A stretch of 64,000 nucleotides of DNA from Macrophomina tecta (taxonomy: Eukaryota; Ascomycota; Dothideomycetes; Botryosphaeriales; Botryosphaeriaceae), in assembly GCA_024180945.1 (NCBI GenBank), contig JAKSGN010000010.1, positions 62,001 through 126,000 of the forward strand, given 5' to 3'. Below, piece after piece: positions 52,425 through 63,359 of this stretch. The notes beneath the pieces were generated by a model, which saw nothing but the letters and a program-made list of their open reading frames with translations, was not told the DNA's origin and made no database searches. How positions within the stretch are numbered: position 1 is the stretch's first letter; each line of letters starts with the position of its first letter. A program made the position numbers and the translations under genes.

Positions 52425-52831
52425 AGTAGCCGTGTGTGGGGAAGGTTGAGCTTGGTGACGTGGAGCCCTCGGAAGTGGAGAGAGTCGAGTCGGCACAGGC
52501 CGCGGAGACGCGTTTGTCGCTTGTGGGAGAGTCGACCACAGAGTTCCAGGCCGCAACCAATTTGGGGAGTATTAGAGGCTTCATGTCGTGCCGTATGGGA
52601 GGAGCCGTAGATTGTGCCCTGCCACCAGATCCCACCACTACTTTACATGCTAAAGAGCGAGTGTCGCAGGAGCGTAGACGGGCGGTAGAGGACGTCTGCG
52701 GTGCTTGATCGTCAGACGGTTGTTATACACGTCCTGCTTGACTGGTTGGGAAGCGGTGGTGGGGCGCTAGGCTTTGCCAAGATTGCCACGGAGGAGAGAG
52801 GTCCGCCGTCGCTAACAGATTTACATATCGC

Positions 52832-53564
52832 TAAATGTCTCGGATAAACCCAAGCGAGCTGGCGGGGGGGAGAGTATGGTGCGGATTCGTGGGGAGGTGC
52901 AGTTTCCCTTGTGACTCCTGCGCGGGGCTTCAGCTCATGAGCGCGCAGGGATGCCGCCAGCTTGAGATCCAATCCGTCCAAACCGCGAATACGAAGTTGG
53001 GCTTGTTTTGATTTGCCATTTGGCATCCTGTGCTACGCCTGATTATTGCGCGGTCGGCGATGAAAGCATGGTCCGCCGATCCGGGTTCATCTGAAAGATG
53101 CAGTCAGCACCGCCGGATTCCTGCATTGAACTGTTTCGTTGGGTATCATTGCACTCGCAAGAGTTGGCCGGACTGGTGAAAAGCACGTAGCTAACCGGTA
53201 CGCTGTGTCCTCCGACCGGCTTGACCAAGTGGCCCCCGCGTTTCCGGGTCCACGTTGGTGGTGTGTTTTGCTCGAGTGAGGGTCTCTGGGGTGAATTTTC
53301 GCTATTGCGTCAGGAAGGGACTTACAGACGGTTGGTCTTTGTGCTAGCAGTAAGGCGAGACACCGCCCCAACATCGACTACCACCTCAACCACTCGATGG
53401 CCGTCGCAAATCCTTACGATAGTAGAGTGCGGGCTTCGTGCACGGTTTTGTTGAGAGATGGAATGCTAGGAGGGAAGTGGGGTCCTGCGTAGTCTGGCAA
53501 ATTACAAAGATCTTTTGAGTTTGCCGCTGGGCGGAAACCGAAAGAGCAGACAGGGTCTGGTATC
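52832..53564 (-). repeat. Dispersed repeat, copy B
   Basis: Reverse-complement partner of 35579-36353. It retains the unoccupied TA (52832-52833, in CATTTAGCG on the minus strand) where copy A carries the MITE. It has an extra ~90-bp segment around 53150-53240 and lacks copy A's ~88-bp segment. Confidence 0.7.
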
Positions 53565-54260
53565 GAATATAATAAAGCTGACCTTATGATATCATCGAAA
53601 TTCGTTCCTGTGCGGCGCAGCGGAGCCAACATGGAAGGCGTCCGGGATTGCCTGACTCGCCAAGTTGCTAACGGCACGGATGGCAGAAGGGGGAAATTGG
53701 TGATAACACGACTCTGCAAGCCATCATGAGGCATGTGGGTCCATGGCGCAGCATGCAAAGTCTCCCCGGCTCAAAGGTTGCAGATTGGGGTTTGCGCACA
53801 ATGGCCCAGGTCTTCCGCGGCTGGCCAAACGGGTATTCGGCCTGGACGGCCTGCCGGGCGTACGGTAGTTTCCCCGCTCTCGAACTGCTCACTTGCCGCA
53901 AGCACCAAACGCCGGTAATTCCTTTGCGGTGCGTTCTCCACCTCTTCTCGTCACCAGCGAGCGCTTCTCCACAAGCTGCCATCCACAACCAAATGTACCC
54001 GCTCATTACTTACGTATCCGTACCTTGAACATCCAGCGACTGTCCGAGACGTATCAAAAGCGTCTTACACTCCAGGGTTACCGTACAAAGCACTTAATCT
54101 TCTGTAGGCTTTCTCGCCTATATCGTAACGCTGCTTTCTACATACCTATCGGCTTTTCCAACCTCTCCCCAAAGCTCCGCTTACCGTGCTCCTTGGACCT
54201 ATCAACCACTACCTTCTCCCTCATCACCCTCACCACTCCCCGCCTCCCGCGTCTGCCGCC
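53565..54260. other. Intergenic region
   Basis: Overlapping short frames on both strands, none with recognisable motifs. Confidence 0.35.
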
Positions 54261-54440
54261 ATGTATACGTCGCAGTCTTGAGGCCGCTCCTACCTCCAGC
54301 GTACCTATCGCCAACCACCCGGCCAGCACCTTGAGGTTTTCGACGACGACAAGTACGTCAGTCCCGCCTTCTCGTCCTCCATCAGGAAGACCAGCCAGGC
54401 CCAGAACCTCACCGGGCCCAAGTTATGGCGTTGTAAGTCG
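54261..54440 (+). pseudogene. Remnant ORF with early TGA
   Basis: ATG TAT ACG TCG CAG TCT TGA GGC... then an open run YLQRTYRQPPGQHLEVFDDD, KYVSPAFSSSIRKTSQAQNL, TGPKLW. The run looks protein-like, and a CGA codon in place of TGA would keep it open from the start. I do not recognise the family. It fades into the inverted short coiled-coil gene copy that follows. Confidence 0.3.
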
Positions 54441-54451
54441 AGTTGCAACAA

Positions 54452-54575
54452 TCATTATCCCCGTGTGGTAGCTCTCAGGTCAAGTAGGGCGAGGAGTCGT
54501 AGTACGAGAACGATGCGAGAATGATAATGCCAAGAAGGACTAGCGAGGAGACTAAGAAAATAAGAGAAATGGAGC
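54452..54575 (+). repeat. Degenerate inverted copy of the short coiled-coil gene exon 1
   Basis: Aligns with the coding strand of 55199-55054: AATGATGCGAGA versus AACGATGCGAGA, and AGGACTAGCGAGGAGA is shared exactly. Many differences are C-to-T or G-to-A relative to the gene (CCGAGGAGG to CCAAGAAGG, ATTGAGAAGATC to ACTAAGAAAATA), a RIP-like pattern. The ATG is lost. Confidence 0.55.
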
Positions 54576-54735
54576 TGGTTGTCAGCGCTTTACCTTTGGC
54601 GGGATCTATAGGGCGACTAAATGTCTATATTTGATAACTACCTGTTGTCCCTTTGTGAGCACGTTCCGGCGCTGCGAAAATGGGCAGTCACGCAGACTCA
54701 ACTAGCATGCACACGTCGCTAACTGTTAAAAAGAT

Positions 54736-55199
54736 TTATTTAGCGGAGCGGCCTTTGGTGGTCTTCCGCTTCGCAGCGCTAGCAGCTGAGAAGTTTCGCG
54801 CGTCCGTATGAGCTTGTCGATGTAACTCGTCATTATCTAACCTAGCATCTAAACCTGAATCAGACTCCTGTAACGACGCGACGTACGATTGCAAGATTCA
54901 GTTCGCCCCTTCGAGCAGCTCATTCTCGCGTCTTAGTAATTCGACGCGGTCGACGATATCCAGGAAGCTGGCTTGAAGCGCCTTTATTTGTCTGGCGTGA
55001 CAAAGTTAGCAATTGCAGCGTTCAGCGTTCACATAAATCCCTCTGAGATTTACTGTATCAAAGTCTCTCTTGCTTCCTGACTGATCTTCTCAATCTCCTC
55101 GCTAGTCCTCCTCGGGCTCATTCGTCTCGCATCATTCTCATCGTAGTCCTCGTCCTCGTCACCCAACTCGACCTGGGGGTTGTCGCGCGGGATGATCAT
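54736..55199 (-). pseudogene. Short coiled-coil (SCOC-like) protein with internal TGA
   Basis: Exon 1 is 55199-55054 and exon 2 starts at 54991 after a 62-bp intron (GTAAAT...GCTAACTTTGTCACGCCAG). The product is 79 aa up to TGA at 54900-54898: an acidic N-terminus, then QIKALQASFLDIVDRVELLR and RENELLEGAN, the core of the SCOC/DUF2205 coiled coil that acts at the Golgi in other eukaryotes. After the TGA the same frame continues ILQSYVASLQ, the normal end of that domain, and then ~45 more codons to TAA at 54738-54736. CGA to TGA explains the stop. The domain is therefore cut near its end and function is doubtful. Confidence 0.6.
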
Positions 55200-56079
55200 T
55201 GTGCTACTCGATTTGCGAAGGCCTAACTTAGGCCTAGAGAGATGTCGAGCTTAGCCGAGCTCGTTCGTGGACAAGAAGGCGGTCCCGACATACCGGTTGT
55301 CGATGGTAGAGGTGCTGACCGGATTGCCGGAGACAGGCATGAATAACGTGATAAGTGAGGTAGATATACGATATGGACGGTGGCACCGTGTGGAAAACGG
55401 ACGGCTAACGGGACGAAGAAATGAATTTATGTGTAATGTAAGGGAAGCGCAAGGGCGACAGGTCGCAGGCCGCGGTGAGGATAGGATGGCTTATCCGCCG
55501 AGCGTTTGCAAATGATGGGGTGCTGCAATGGGGATTAACCAGCATTTCGTTCATGCAGCCAGCGAGAAGCTGTCGTCACCCCGCGCTCAGCAAGCTGTCG
55601 GTCGAATCGCCTTTTGGGTCAGCCGCAGAAGCACCCAGTCACGCATGCAAACACATGTCTTTGCACCCTCGATCACCGGGGAGAATGGGCGATGCGGCAC
55701 CGTAGAGCCGCGTTGTCGTGCCCTTTTACCCCTGCTGTCCGCTCCGTTTGGTGGCTGGCGGGACTGGCTGGCTAAGGCAAGAGATCCTGGGTAGCGAGTC
55801 ACATTCTACGGCGCCTTCCGCACGGTTGCACCCCGTCACTCGTCGCCTCGCTTACTTGTGCCGCGCAATCAGCGTGAGTGTTGCCTCGTTGGCTTCTGCT
55901 GCGACGCTGCGTCATGTGGGGCAGAATTTGATGATGTCAAAGTTCCACTTACTGACTCAAGTGACTCCATATATTCAACCTCCATGCCATCCCGCGCAAC
56001 GCCCTACCCGCCCGTCACAGCCAAGTGCACCTCGTGACCAGGCGCTTTCATATAAATATTTTTGACGATATTGCGGAGA
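55200..56079. other. Intergenic region
   Basis: Several overlapping short frames (55267-55515, 55475-55794, 55718-56065) without recognisable motifs. No gene supported. Confidence 0.35.
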
Positions 56080-56200
56080 AAATCCATGATTATAGTAGGA
56101 GTGTTATACGCCCATCGAACCCCACGGGTCAGGACAACTTATCGCTATGATTAACGCTAAGCTACATTGGGACTCCCGGCTCATTCCGAGGTAAGTAGGT
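56080..56200 (-). repeat. Degenerate LINE 3' UTR fragment
   Basis: ACGCTAAGCTACATTGGGAC followed by CCCGGCTCATTC matches ACGCTAAGCTACATTAGGAT...CCCGGTTCATTC at 32338-32370, the 3' UTR of the Tad1-like LINE, in the same (minus) orientation. The neighbouring GTTATACGCCCATCG block matches the tail-proximal sequence. The (TCA)n tail itself has decayed. Confidence 0.5.
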
Positions 56201-57349
56201 AACTTAGGTTGGTTAGTTACATTCCCACGCCCGTGCCGACGCGCCCAGCATCTATGGGGGTCACATGATTATCTGCAAAACAAATTTTCAAGCCTTGGTT
56301 TCATCCAACATCCCGTCAACGCCTCACATTCCCAGCTTTGTTTCCGTTCTAAGCAGACAGATAAAAGTTGATATAAGATCCTCCGCCCACCGCCCAACTA
56401 AGCACCATACATCGGGGAAACGGACACGAATCCGGCTATCGTCTTGTCGATGGCTATACCTAGCTGTATCCCAGATCAGCCATGGATTGAGATCTACGAT
56501 GTGGTAGAGGGCAGACAGCGTGCTGCCTTGGCAGCGCCGGCGCCCGTCCCGCAGCGGCTAGTCAGTAGCGCAGTACGTCGCAAGCAGCTGGGCCAAGTGG
56601 CCTGATTCACAGTGCTGCTGCCAGGATCGTGAAGGCATGGCTGGCGCGCAAGAGGTTAGCCCCGCAGACGAAGGAACGCACCCCTGCACCTCTAACAGCC
56701 GAGTTGGATCCGAACAGCGCAGCGACCTTTCGACAAGCAATTCTTCACCAGAGGTCTTCTCCAAAACGTCACCATGGAGGGAAATTACGATTGTGCTGAC
56801 GTGATATAGGTGGTCTGCGCCCGGAGACCCTGCGACGCCGCGTCCTGCGCCGACGATGCGATCCTGCGATCTCTCGATACGTTGCAATCTTGTAAGCCCC
56901 ATCATGCACTCAGGGTCGATTGTAATTATTGCGTTTGCACAGTTGAAACGCACTGTCGGCCGGTCCCGGAAAGTGTAGGTCCATTGTTATTGCGAGTTGA
57001 ACGGTTTGCGTCGCTGGTAAGGAAAGGTTTTGAGTACTGAGGCGGCTAGACAAGTTGAAGCAAAGACGTTCGATACCGCGGCTTGCCGGGGGGGCACACC
57101 GAAGCCGTTCAGCTAAGGACTTTTCGAAGGCGAGACTCAACCAACCACTGTGTAAGACTAGATCCACGCATTAGTGAATATTTTCTCCCTGAATGCATAC
57201 GATGGTCGACTGCCGAGCTTTCCCCCTTTCAGTCGCTTATCTGAAACTTAGGTCAAAAGCGCTTTTATATCCTCCCTTCGAGCTCTCAGCTCGAGCCGTC
57301 TATTTTAAACTTGGTTAACTGCCCTGGATTAGTCCAACCACACAGCTAG
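56201..57349. other. Intergenic region
   Basis: No convincing gene. The minus frame at 56558-56953 lacks domain features. Confidence 0.35.
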
Positions 57350-57778
57350 CTAAATCGCATAGTTTAACACCCACCGAATACCGAGCTCGACTTGAAGAAC
57401 ACTGCAGATCTTGTCCATCTCTTCTAGTATCTTTCCCGCACGTTCGAGTATGTCTTTATTCTCTCTCACACTCTCGGTTCTCGTCGCCTCGTTCAGTTCT
57501 TCCCTCGCTTGCTGAATTAGCTGTTTTAAATGGCGGCAGCTTCGCTGGTCTGAGGGTACGAATCCATCCTGACTGAAATGAGTACTTGGCTTCTCTATTC
57601 TAGCTTGACATATGCGCAAGCTTTGACCTTGTTTGTCGAGCCCTTCGCTTGGTTTTGAGGCAACATTGGCTGGACACATGTCGTGGGTTGTCGCCTTCGA
57701 GGGGAGAATGGAATGGAATAGCCGCTCAGGCCGAAAAAAGCATATAACACGCGATTCATCATTCTTATACGCCTTCAT
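57350..57778 (-). CDS. Hypothetical coiled-coil protein, 142 aa
   Basis: The C-terminal 75 residues form a plausible helical unit (DQRSCRHLKQLIQQAREELN, then ENKDILERAGKILEEMDKIC, SVLQVELGIRWVLNYAI). The N-terminal half is less convincing and may be upstream non-coding sequence read in frame. No family is recognised. Confidence 0.35.
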   Translation of the reverse strand: MKAYKNDESRVICFFRPERLFHSILPSKATTHDMCPANVASKPSEGLDKQGQSLRICQARIEKPSTHFSQDGFVPSDQRSCRHLKQLIQQAREELNEATRTESVRENKDILERAGKILEEMDKICSVLQVELGIRWVLNYAI

Positions 57779-58181
57779 CGAGAATGATAGGCAGCAAAGC
57801 TACGCCGCCCCGATAGCTGGAAGATCGGGTCCGGGCTAGTGAGTCGATCCTTGCCGCCTTTTTCTAGAGTGACGAATTAGAACCAGTCTTTTATGACGCG
57901 GGGACTCCGTGACTCGTGCCCCTCGCGAGCGAAATTTTGCTACTCAGCGAGCGACGCAATTCGGTAACGCAGCAAGGAAGCAGCTGCCGTTCGACACAGT
58001 CATGCAGATCTCGCTTAGCCGGTCACTTGGAGTACCTAGTACGCGCGTCGCACCGCTGTGCCTCCTTAACCAGACGTTCGAAGTTGTTGCTACATTGCCG
58101 GCCCTAATTTTCCGTGGTTTTTCCGCAACGCGAAAATCGCGCAGTTCGCGTCTCCCACCCCCCAACACCAAACCCACCAAA

Positions 58182-58790
58182 ATGCCACCACAACGGACGC
58201 CTCTCAAGGAGATCTTTCCAAATAGAATTCCAGGAATGGAACTCTCACCATATCAGCGTGGAATCTTAGCATCTGCAGTCGTCTGTGGCAAGCAGATTGC
58301 GTCGCTTTCAAGAGACACAGACGTGCCGGAGTCTACCATTCGAGATACACTATAAGAAGGCGACATTACGCAACGACGGAGTAAGCCAGAAGCGCGCTGG
58401 CCGGCCTAGGGGCTATTCAGAACGCACCGAATGCCATATTCTTCGCATTATTCGCCTGGAGCCGTTGCTGACGCTTGAGAAGGTCCGGCAGCAGGTGGGT
58501 GTAGACCTCACCCGCAAGCAGCTACGCGCTACCTTAAAGCGGCATGGCATTCTCAACTGGCTTGCGAAGAGGCGCCCACTGCTTACGCCGGAGCTGGCGG
58601 CAAAGAGGCTTGCCTGGGTTAAGAAACACAAAGGAACCGACTGGCATTTGGTTATCTGGAGCGACGAGTGCTCCGTAGTTAGAGCGTGGAACCAGCAAAA
58701 AGCGCCTATGGGCATTTGGATATCCAGGCGAGCGCTGGGACACCAACAAAGTTGATGGAACATGTGGTGGACCGATGGTAAAATGAGTGA
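58182..58790 (+). pseudogene. Tc1/mariner-like transposase remnant
   Basis: MPPQRTPLKEIFPNRIPGME starts near 58182 and continues LSRDTDVPESTIRDT, the helix-turn-helix. The frame then shifts near 58345-58360 into RAGRPRGYSERTECHILRII, VGVDLTRKQLRATLKRHGIL and LVIWSDECSV (first catalytic Asp). A further shift is needed to read WGYPGERWDTNK-like sequence before similarity fades at about 58790. The second and third catalytic residues are absent. Confidence 0.65.
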
Positions 58791-61700
58791 ATTAATAGTT
58801 GGTTGTTCTGGCTTATACTACATGATAAGGAACTTTATCTAGAATATGAAACAGGTCAGGTGACGACTGAGCCTATGTTCCATCACGCACTATTATAGTA
58901 CTTAGCCTGTTGACACAAACGAGCAAGGAAAGTTTTACTACAGTATAGTACCTGTTAGCTCTTGGATATCCTAGCATGGAAACCGAATAGAAGTATGCCT
59001 CCTATGCTAGATGAGGTGCTTTATATTAGCATTATATATATTTCGCTAGGTATCTGAATAGGGTTGTCGTGAGATGAGCAGTGATGGACTTACTTTAGAA
59101 GCCATTCTAATATCTGAAGGCAGAATACTAGGCATAGGAGGTCGTTCTGATAGATACTATTAGGTGGAGACTGGTAATCACTTTAATTAAAGGGTAGATG
59201 TTAAGTGATCTTGCTTGCGTAATCTTAGCAAATAATAACTAATGCTAGAAATTCTTCGCGGAATCGTGTACAAGGGTATGGAGTTGTTAGATTTAACATA
59301 AATTTGAGTTTATAGCCTTGATGTCGCGGCGTCGGAATCGTTGGAGAAATCCCGGAGATCCTTAAGGCTAATTGAAGTGAAGTAATTGCCAGCCTAGCTG
59401 GGTGGTGGAGGCTACTGACGGGCAGAGCTTGCTAGGGGGCAGGGAGCCCAGGAATCCCTGGTTATTATCTTATGTTGCGGGGCGGGGTTAGAACCAGGAC
59501 TAACTTGTCCGAATCGCTTATTATGTATGTAATAGCGACTAGGATTGACCACTCCGATCGATGATGGAAGTGATCCAAGAAAATGAAAGAATGAGGCATA
59601 GAAAGGGCCTTAGTTAATTTAAATTAAAGGCGCTTCTGAAGAAGTTCTTACCTTCGTAGTTAACTTATTTAATTTATATCTAACTAGATACGGTTGAGGG
59701 TGCGCTATGCCGCTGCGAAGTAGCGGTTTACCCGTGCGCGGTTTCGCTGATAACTAAGGACGGAGGCTGAGATAAGGCCCGCGGCGCTGGCCCGCGCGCG
59801 GAATGGCTATAGCGTAAGCGCGATGGCTTTCTCTACTCCATGGAATGCTTGCTGATTTGGTACCGCTCCGCTGGGCAAGGTCCAGATCCCGCGTCCTGGG
59901 CCGTATGTGAGACTTGGCTCTAAATTGTGAGCATTACTATTCTTAGGCAGCGGGCTCGCAGCACTACTTCCATGCTTACCTCCGGTCGGTTAGAGGCACC
60001 GCCTAGCTATTATAGGCGCAATTAGACCTCCGCGTAACTTAGCCAAAGGAGCCGTTTTGGTTGTATGGGTGGGTTATAGGGCCTAAAAGACGCTTATTAA
60101 GCGATTAGTAGGCAGCCCCGCCCCCGGGCGTCGGAGACGCCGTGAGAGGAGATTAGAAGCGGATGCGAAGAATTGATTGACTTTATATTTGCGGGGTTAT
60201 GGTCGACGCGTTGATTCATTTGGCCGTCCTCGTCGCCCCCCGGAGCGGCCCGTGGCCGCATTCCGGGCGCGGGTATGTATTACCTATACCGCTACCCGGT
60301 CATGCCCCTGCTGCAGGCTCGTCCCAACAGCATGTGACTTTATGGCATAGGAATCCATGACATAGAGACAGGGTCTCTGAAAAATTGATAGGGTGAGAGA
60401 GCAAGTAAGATTCTGCATCGAACGTAATATTGTGCGATTATCTTTACGCATGCTGCTGCTTGCTCTGCCATTCTTTTAGAGTTATCCGAGATGTGTGTGC
60501 GGCTGAACTGAGGTTTACGAAACTAGGAAGAGATGCAGATAATAGCAAACTAGAGTAAATATAGGAACTTCTAGAATATGCGTCTGCAGTGATAATAAAC
60601 TGAACAACTTCCGCGAGGTTGCCCCACGATACGATATGAGATGATATTACTACTTCTTATTGTTGGAACTTTCGTGTATTTAAGGTTCAGTAGCGTAGCT
60701 TGGCCGTAGCAGGTATAAGAGGGCCCCCGCCCGCCTGCCACGGCTCATCACCAAGAATCTCATTTCACCACCAACTCCAACACTTATTAATAGATACGAT
60801 TCTGATCCCCGTTGGAATCCCTTTCGTTTATGACCGTTACATGGCCTAGATGCGTATGCAGCCCTTAACATATGGAAGATGTTGCATGGCATCGTTAATC
60901 TAGTTTATAAAATTCCAGAAGACTCCTCTGCTCGTACGTAAGCACCCCACCACTCTTACTTATAGCCTTAATGGCGAAGAAGCAGAAACCTACCCGGTAA
61001 TACTCCCCTAATTGGCTAGATATTGGCTTTGAAGTGAGTGTATTAGGGTTAAGCATTTATTTTGTTGGGAGCACTTCCCTCCGGAGAATTAGAGATGCCG
61101 AAGTACCTAGAAATATGACGTCCGGAACTCGGCCGAGATATCGGCTGACGAAAATTTAAGAGGCAGCAAATCTTGGACATTTCCGACTGCCCTGGACTGT
61201 GCGACGGCAATCGCTGGTCACTTCACTAACTGCATGCGCGTTCGGCGAATGTTGAGGCAGAACAGTGAAACAGACGCTAGTGGATCCAGTGCGATGGTAG
61301 AAAGCGTGCCGTTTAACCGGTTGAGGTGCGCTGATCTACTTGAACTCATCCCTAGCCGGCCGGCCCAATCCCGCACGCGCACAACTCGCTCAGCAGGAGA
61401 TAGGTCTCTCCCAGTTGTCCATGTTCCGTCCTGCCTGCGTTCCTACTGGTCATGTCAGCTACCTCTATTCATATACCCAGCCGCTCGTCGTCGCTCTATG
61501 CCTACCACAGGCACACCTACGATAGCACCTCTGACTGGCGGAATCTCTAGAGTTATCCCACTTCGAGCCTGCAAAAGATTTAGCTCAGGCAGCTCTTCCG
61601 GTCTAGGCTCGTCCGCCCTCTACCCACCTGCGGCTGTTATTCCATCTCTCAAAGGTTGTGATGGACGATCAGTGCGCATGAGAGGATGAGGACTGAGTTG

Positions 61701-62886
61701 ATTGTTAACGAGTGTATCTAGCTATCAATATATAGAAAGGAGTGAAGTAGGCAGCAGTAGGCAGCAGTAGGCAGGTTAGGCAACTATGCGCACAGACGCC
61801 CACATCTCGAGGAAGTCAACATGTTGGATTTGGTGGTGATACCATCAATTGAGAATGAGTGGCATGAGGACTGAGAGAGACGCTTAGGAGAGTCCTCTTA
61901 TCCGTCCTCTTCCGTGACTAAGCTAAAGTTTATTGTACACACACGTGATATTCCAACACAACATAATCAAACCAAGGTTTACGTATAGCATCCTACTTCG
62001 ACCTGGGAGGACTTAGAGCGGTGAAAAAATATTAATTGACTGTTATTCCGCGCGTAAAAGCCAAACACTAAGCAGATATAGATCTGACGCCCATTTTGCT
62101 TTCCTACAAATCTAGAATACGAACTGTTAGGAATCACGTCTTTTGTTTGGCTTTTGTCTATCAAACTACTTCATACAGTCGCTCCCCTACCCCCTTACAT
62201 TCAAACCCTAGGCAGAACGGGATACGGTTTCATAGGATACCAAAACTGCAAGGAAACATTTCACGGATAGCTGAGTCTAGGCGAGCCGGTGGAGGTATTT
62301 GACACGGAAATTATAGCGATCCAAGCTGGCCTAATCGCGGCATCTAAAGCAATAGAGGTTAGGACGGCAGCTAACAGAGTAGTGAAAGAGCGCTGGCTGA
62401 ATCTACATGCCAATCAAGTGGGTTTTATATGGAATTGAGACTCAACACAATACCAAGCATCGTCACTTTCCATCAGTTAATGCCGAACAGTGTGAAGAAA
62501 GCAGACACTAGTGTCCCCTTAATGTTGTTGCTGCGCTCAACTAAACATTCAAAAACTAAGAGGACGCGTAGACAATGGTACGTAATGAAGCCAAGTACTA
62601 TATGCAAAATGATAGTGCCGGTGTGGTAAGCAGGGGTGTACAAAAGCAAGGACAAAACGTGATGCTGTTAATGATGGCTGAGAGTTGATCAATCCTCAGG
62701 CTTTATTCGCCCCATATATCGCAATTTTGTTTGCGGACCCTTCCAGCCAGAATCTCGCCGAGTCTCATCGCGCTACGCTCTCAGGATCCGCCACAGGCGT
62801 AAAAATTAGTGTCACTCAGCAATACTCAGGACACCGTGCCGGCATGAATCGCCAATTCGCCACAGTGCAATCCTGGCGGTTTCGGG
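58791..62886. other. Long non-coding region of unknown origin
   Basis: No gene supported. 58800-59260 is AT-rich; 59680-60310 has GC-rich patches (GCGCTGGCCCGCGCGCGGAA, CTCGTCGCCCCCCGGAGCGG). 61743-61775 is a short tandem run of AGGCAGCAGT units. A minus-strand TGTTGGAATATCACGTGTGT at about 61938-61957 resembles the head of the copia-like LTR at 12431. The 151-codon frame at 61234-61689 is Ser/Arg/Pro-rich and not convincing. Confidence 0.4.
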
Positions 62887-63195
62887 TTAGGTTTTGCTGG
62901 TAATGTTGAGTTGGACAAAGACGCCATTCTGGCAGCCGTACTGCGTGGGATCGTAGCACGCTTCGCCGCAAGGCACCGTCGCGTTACCGTTTAGGACAGG
63001 GCACAGGGTGGTTCCGTTGTAGCAGACGTAGGTACCGGCGAAGTATGGTGTGCTGTCACAATAGAGAATGGTGGTCGTTGTGTTGGTGGTGGCGCTAGAG
63101 TTTGTATCTCGTCCGCGGATGGCCCAGTTTTGTCTGTGGTCAATTGCGGAGGCGAGAGCGGTGGTTGCGAGGGCGAGGAGGGTGGAGAAGTGCAT
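62887..63195 (-). CDS. Small secreted cysteine-rich protein, CBM52-like
   Basis: 102 aa. Residues 1-17 (MHFSTLLALATTALASA) are a signal peptide with likely cleavage after ALASA. The mature part has a Thr/Ser/Asn-rich linker and six cysteines in YCDSTPYFAGTYVCYNGTTL, CPVLNGNATVPCGEACYDP and YGCQN. This resembles the short carbohydrate-binding domain of family CBM52 (Carb_bind), which binds fungal cell-wall glucan. Several N-glycosylation sequons (NSS, NTT, NGT, NAT, NIT) are present. A single domain with no enzyme attached suggests a secreted wall-binding or effector-type protein. Confidence 0.75.
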   Translation of the reverse strand: MHFSTLLALATTALASAIDHRQNWAIRGRDTNSSATTNTTTTILYCDSTPYFAGTYVCYNGTTLCPVLNGNATVPCGEACYDPTQYGCQNGVFVQLNITSKT

Positions 63196-63344
63196 TATGA
63201 CTACGGTGGGAGAACGGACGGGCTGGAGTTGAAGAGGACGAAAGGTGCAGTACTTAAAGTTGAGAATGTAAGATGATGTGCTTATTAGCGACTGTCGTTC
63301 TGCTGAAGATGGATTGGGATGAAAAGCTAAACATTTACAGGTGG

Positions 63345-63351
63345 ATATATA
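63345..63351 (-). promoter_or_regulatory. Candidate TATA box for the secreted protein gene
   Basis: TATATAT-like on the minus strand, about 150 bases before the ATG at 63195. A pyrimidine-rich leader (TTCGTCCTCTTCAACTCC) lies between, a common layout in highly expressed fungal genes. Confidence 0.3.
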
Positions 63352-63359
63352 GGCCTATA

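Larger units (their letters stand above)
48118..52584 (-). pseudogene. Conserved Pro/Ser-rich ascomycete gene split by a hAT insertion
   Basis: The 5' part is 52584-52433 (MKPLILPKLVAAWNSVV...) and the 3' part 49564-48118. Removing 49565-52424 and one 8-bp duplicate gives one continuous frame through THGY to LRHSSSITSL. The protein resembles a widespread Pezizomycotina family of unknown function, often labelled only as proline/serine-rich: a Ser/Pro-rich N-terminus, a SHVGERFPSLTRRW motif, and a conserved C-terminal block (KIYPEPCMPEVCDVAACREV, then HFGITSETYRVTEQKWAEID). As sequenced, translation from the native start would stop inside the hAT terminal repeat (GWQSIQ). The uninterrupted 3' frame of 480 codons suggests the insertion is young. 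Confidence 0.8.

Noticed and set aside
53893..54471. Plus-strand 192-codon frame
   Set aside because: The better coding-like signal at 54261-54440 is in a different frame; this one is Ser/Pro/Arg-rich only.
61234..61689. Plus-strand 151-codon frame
   Set aside because: Ser/Arg/Pro-rich, no structure-like pattern, within an otherwise non-coding stretch.
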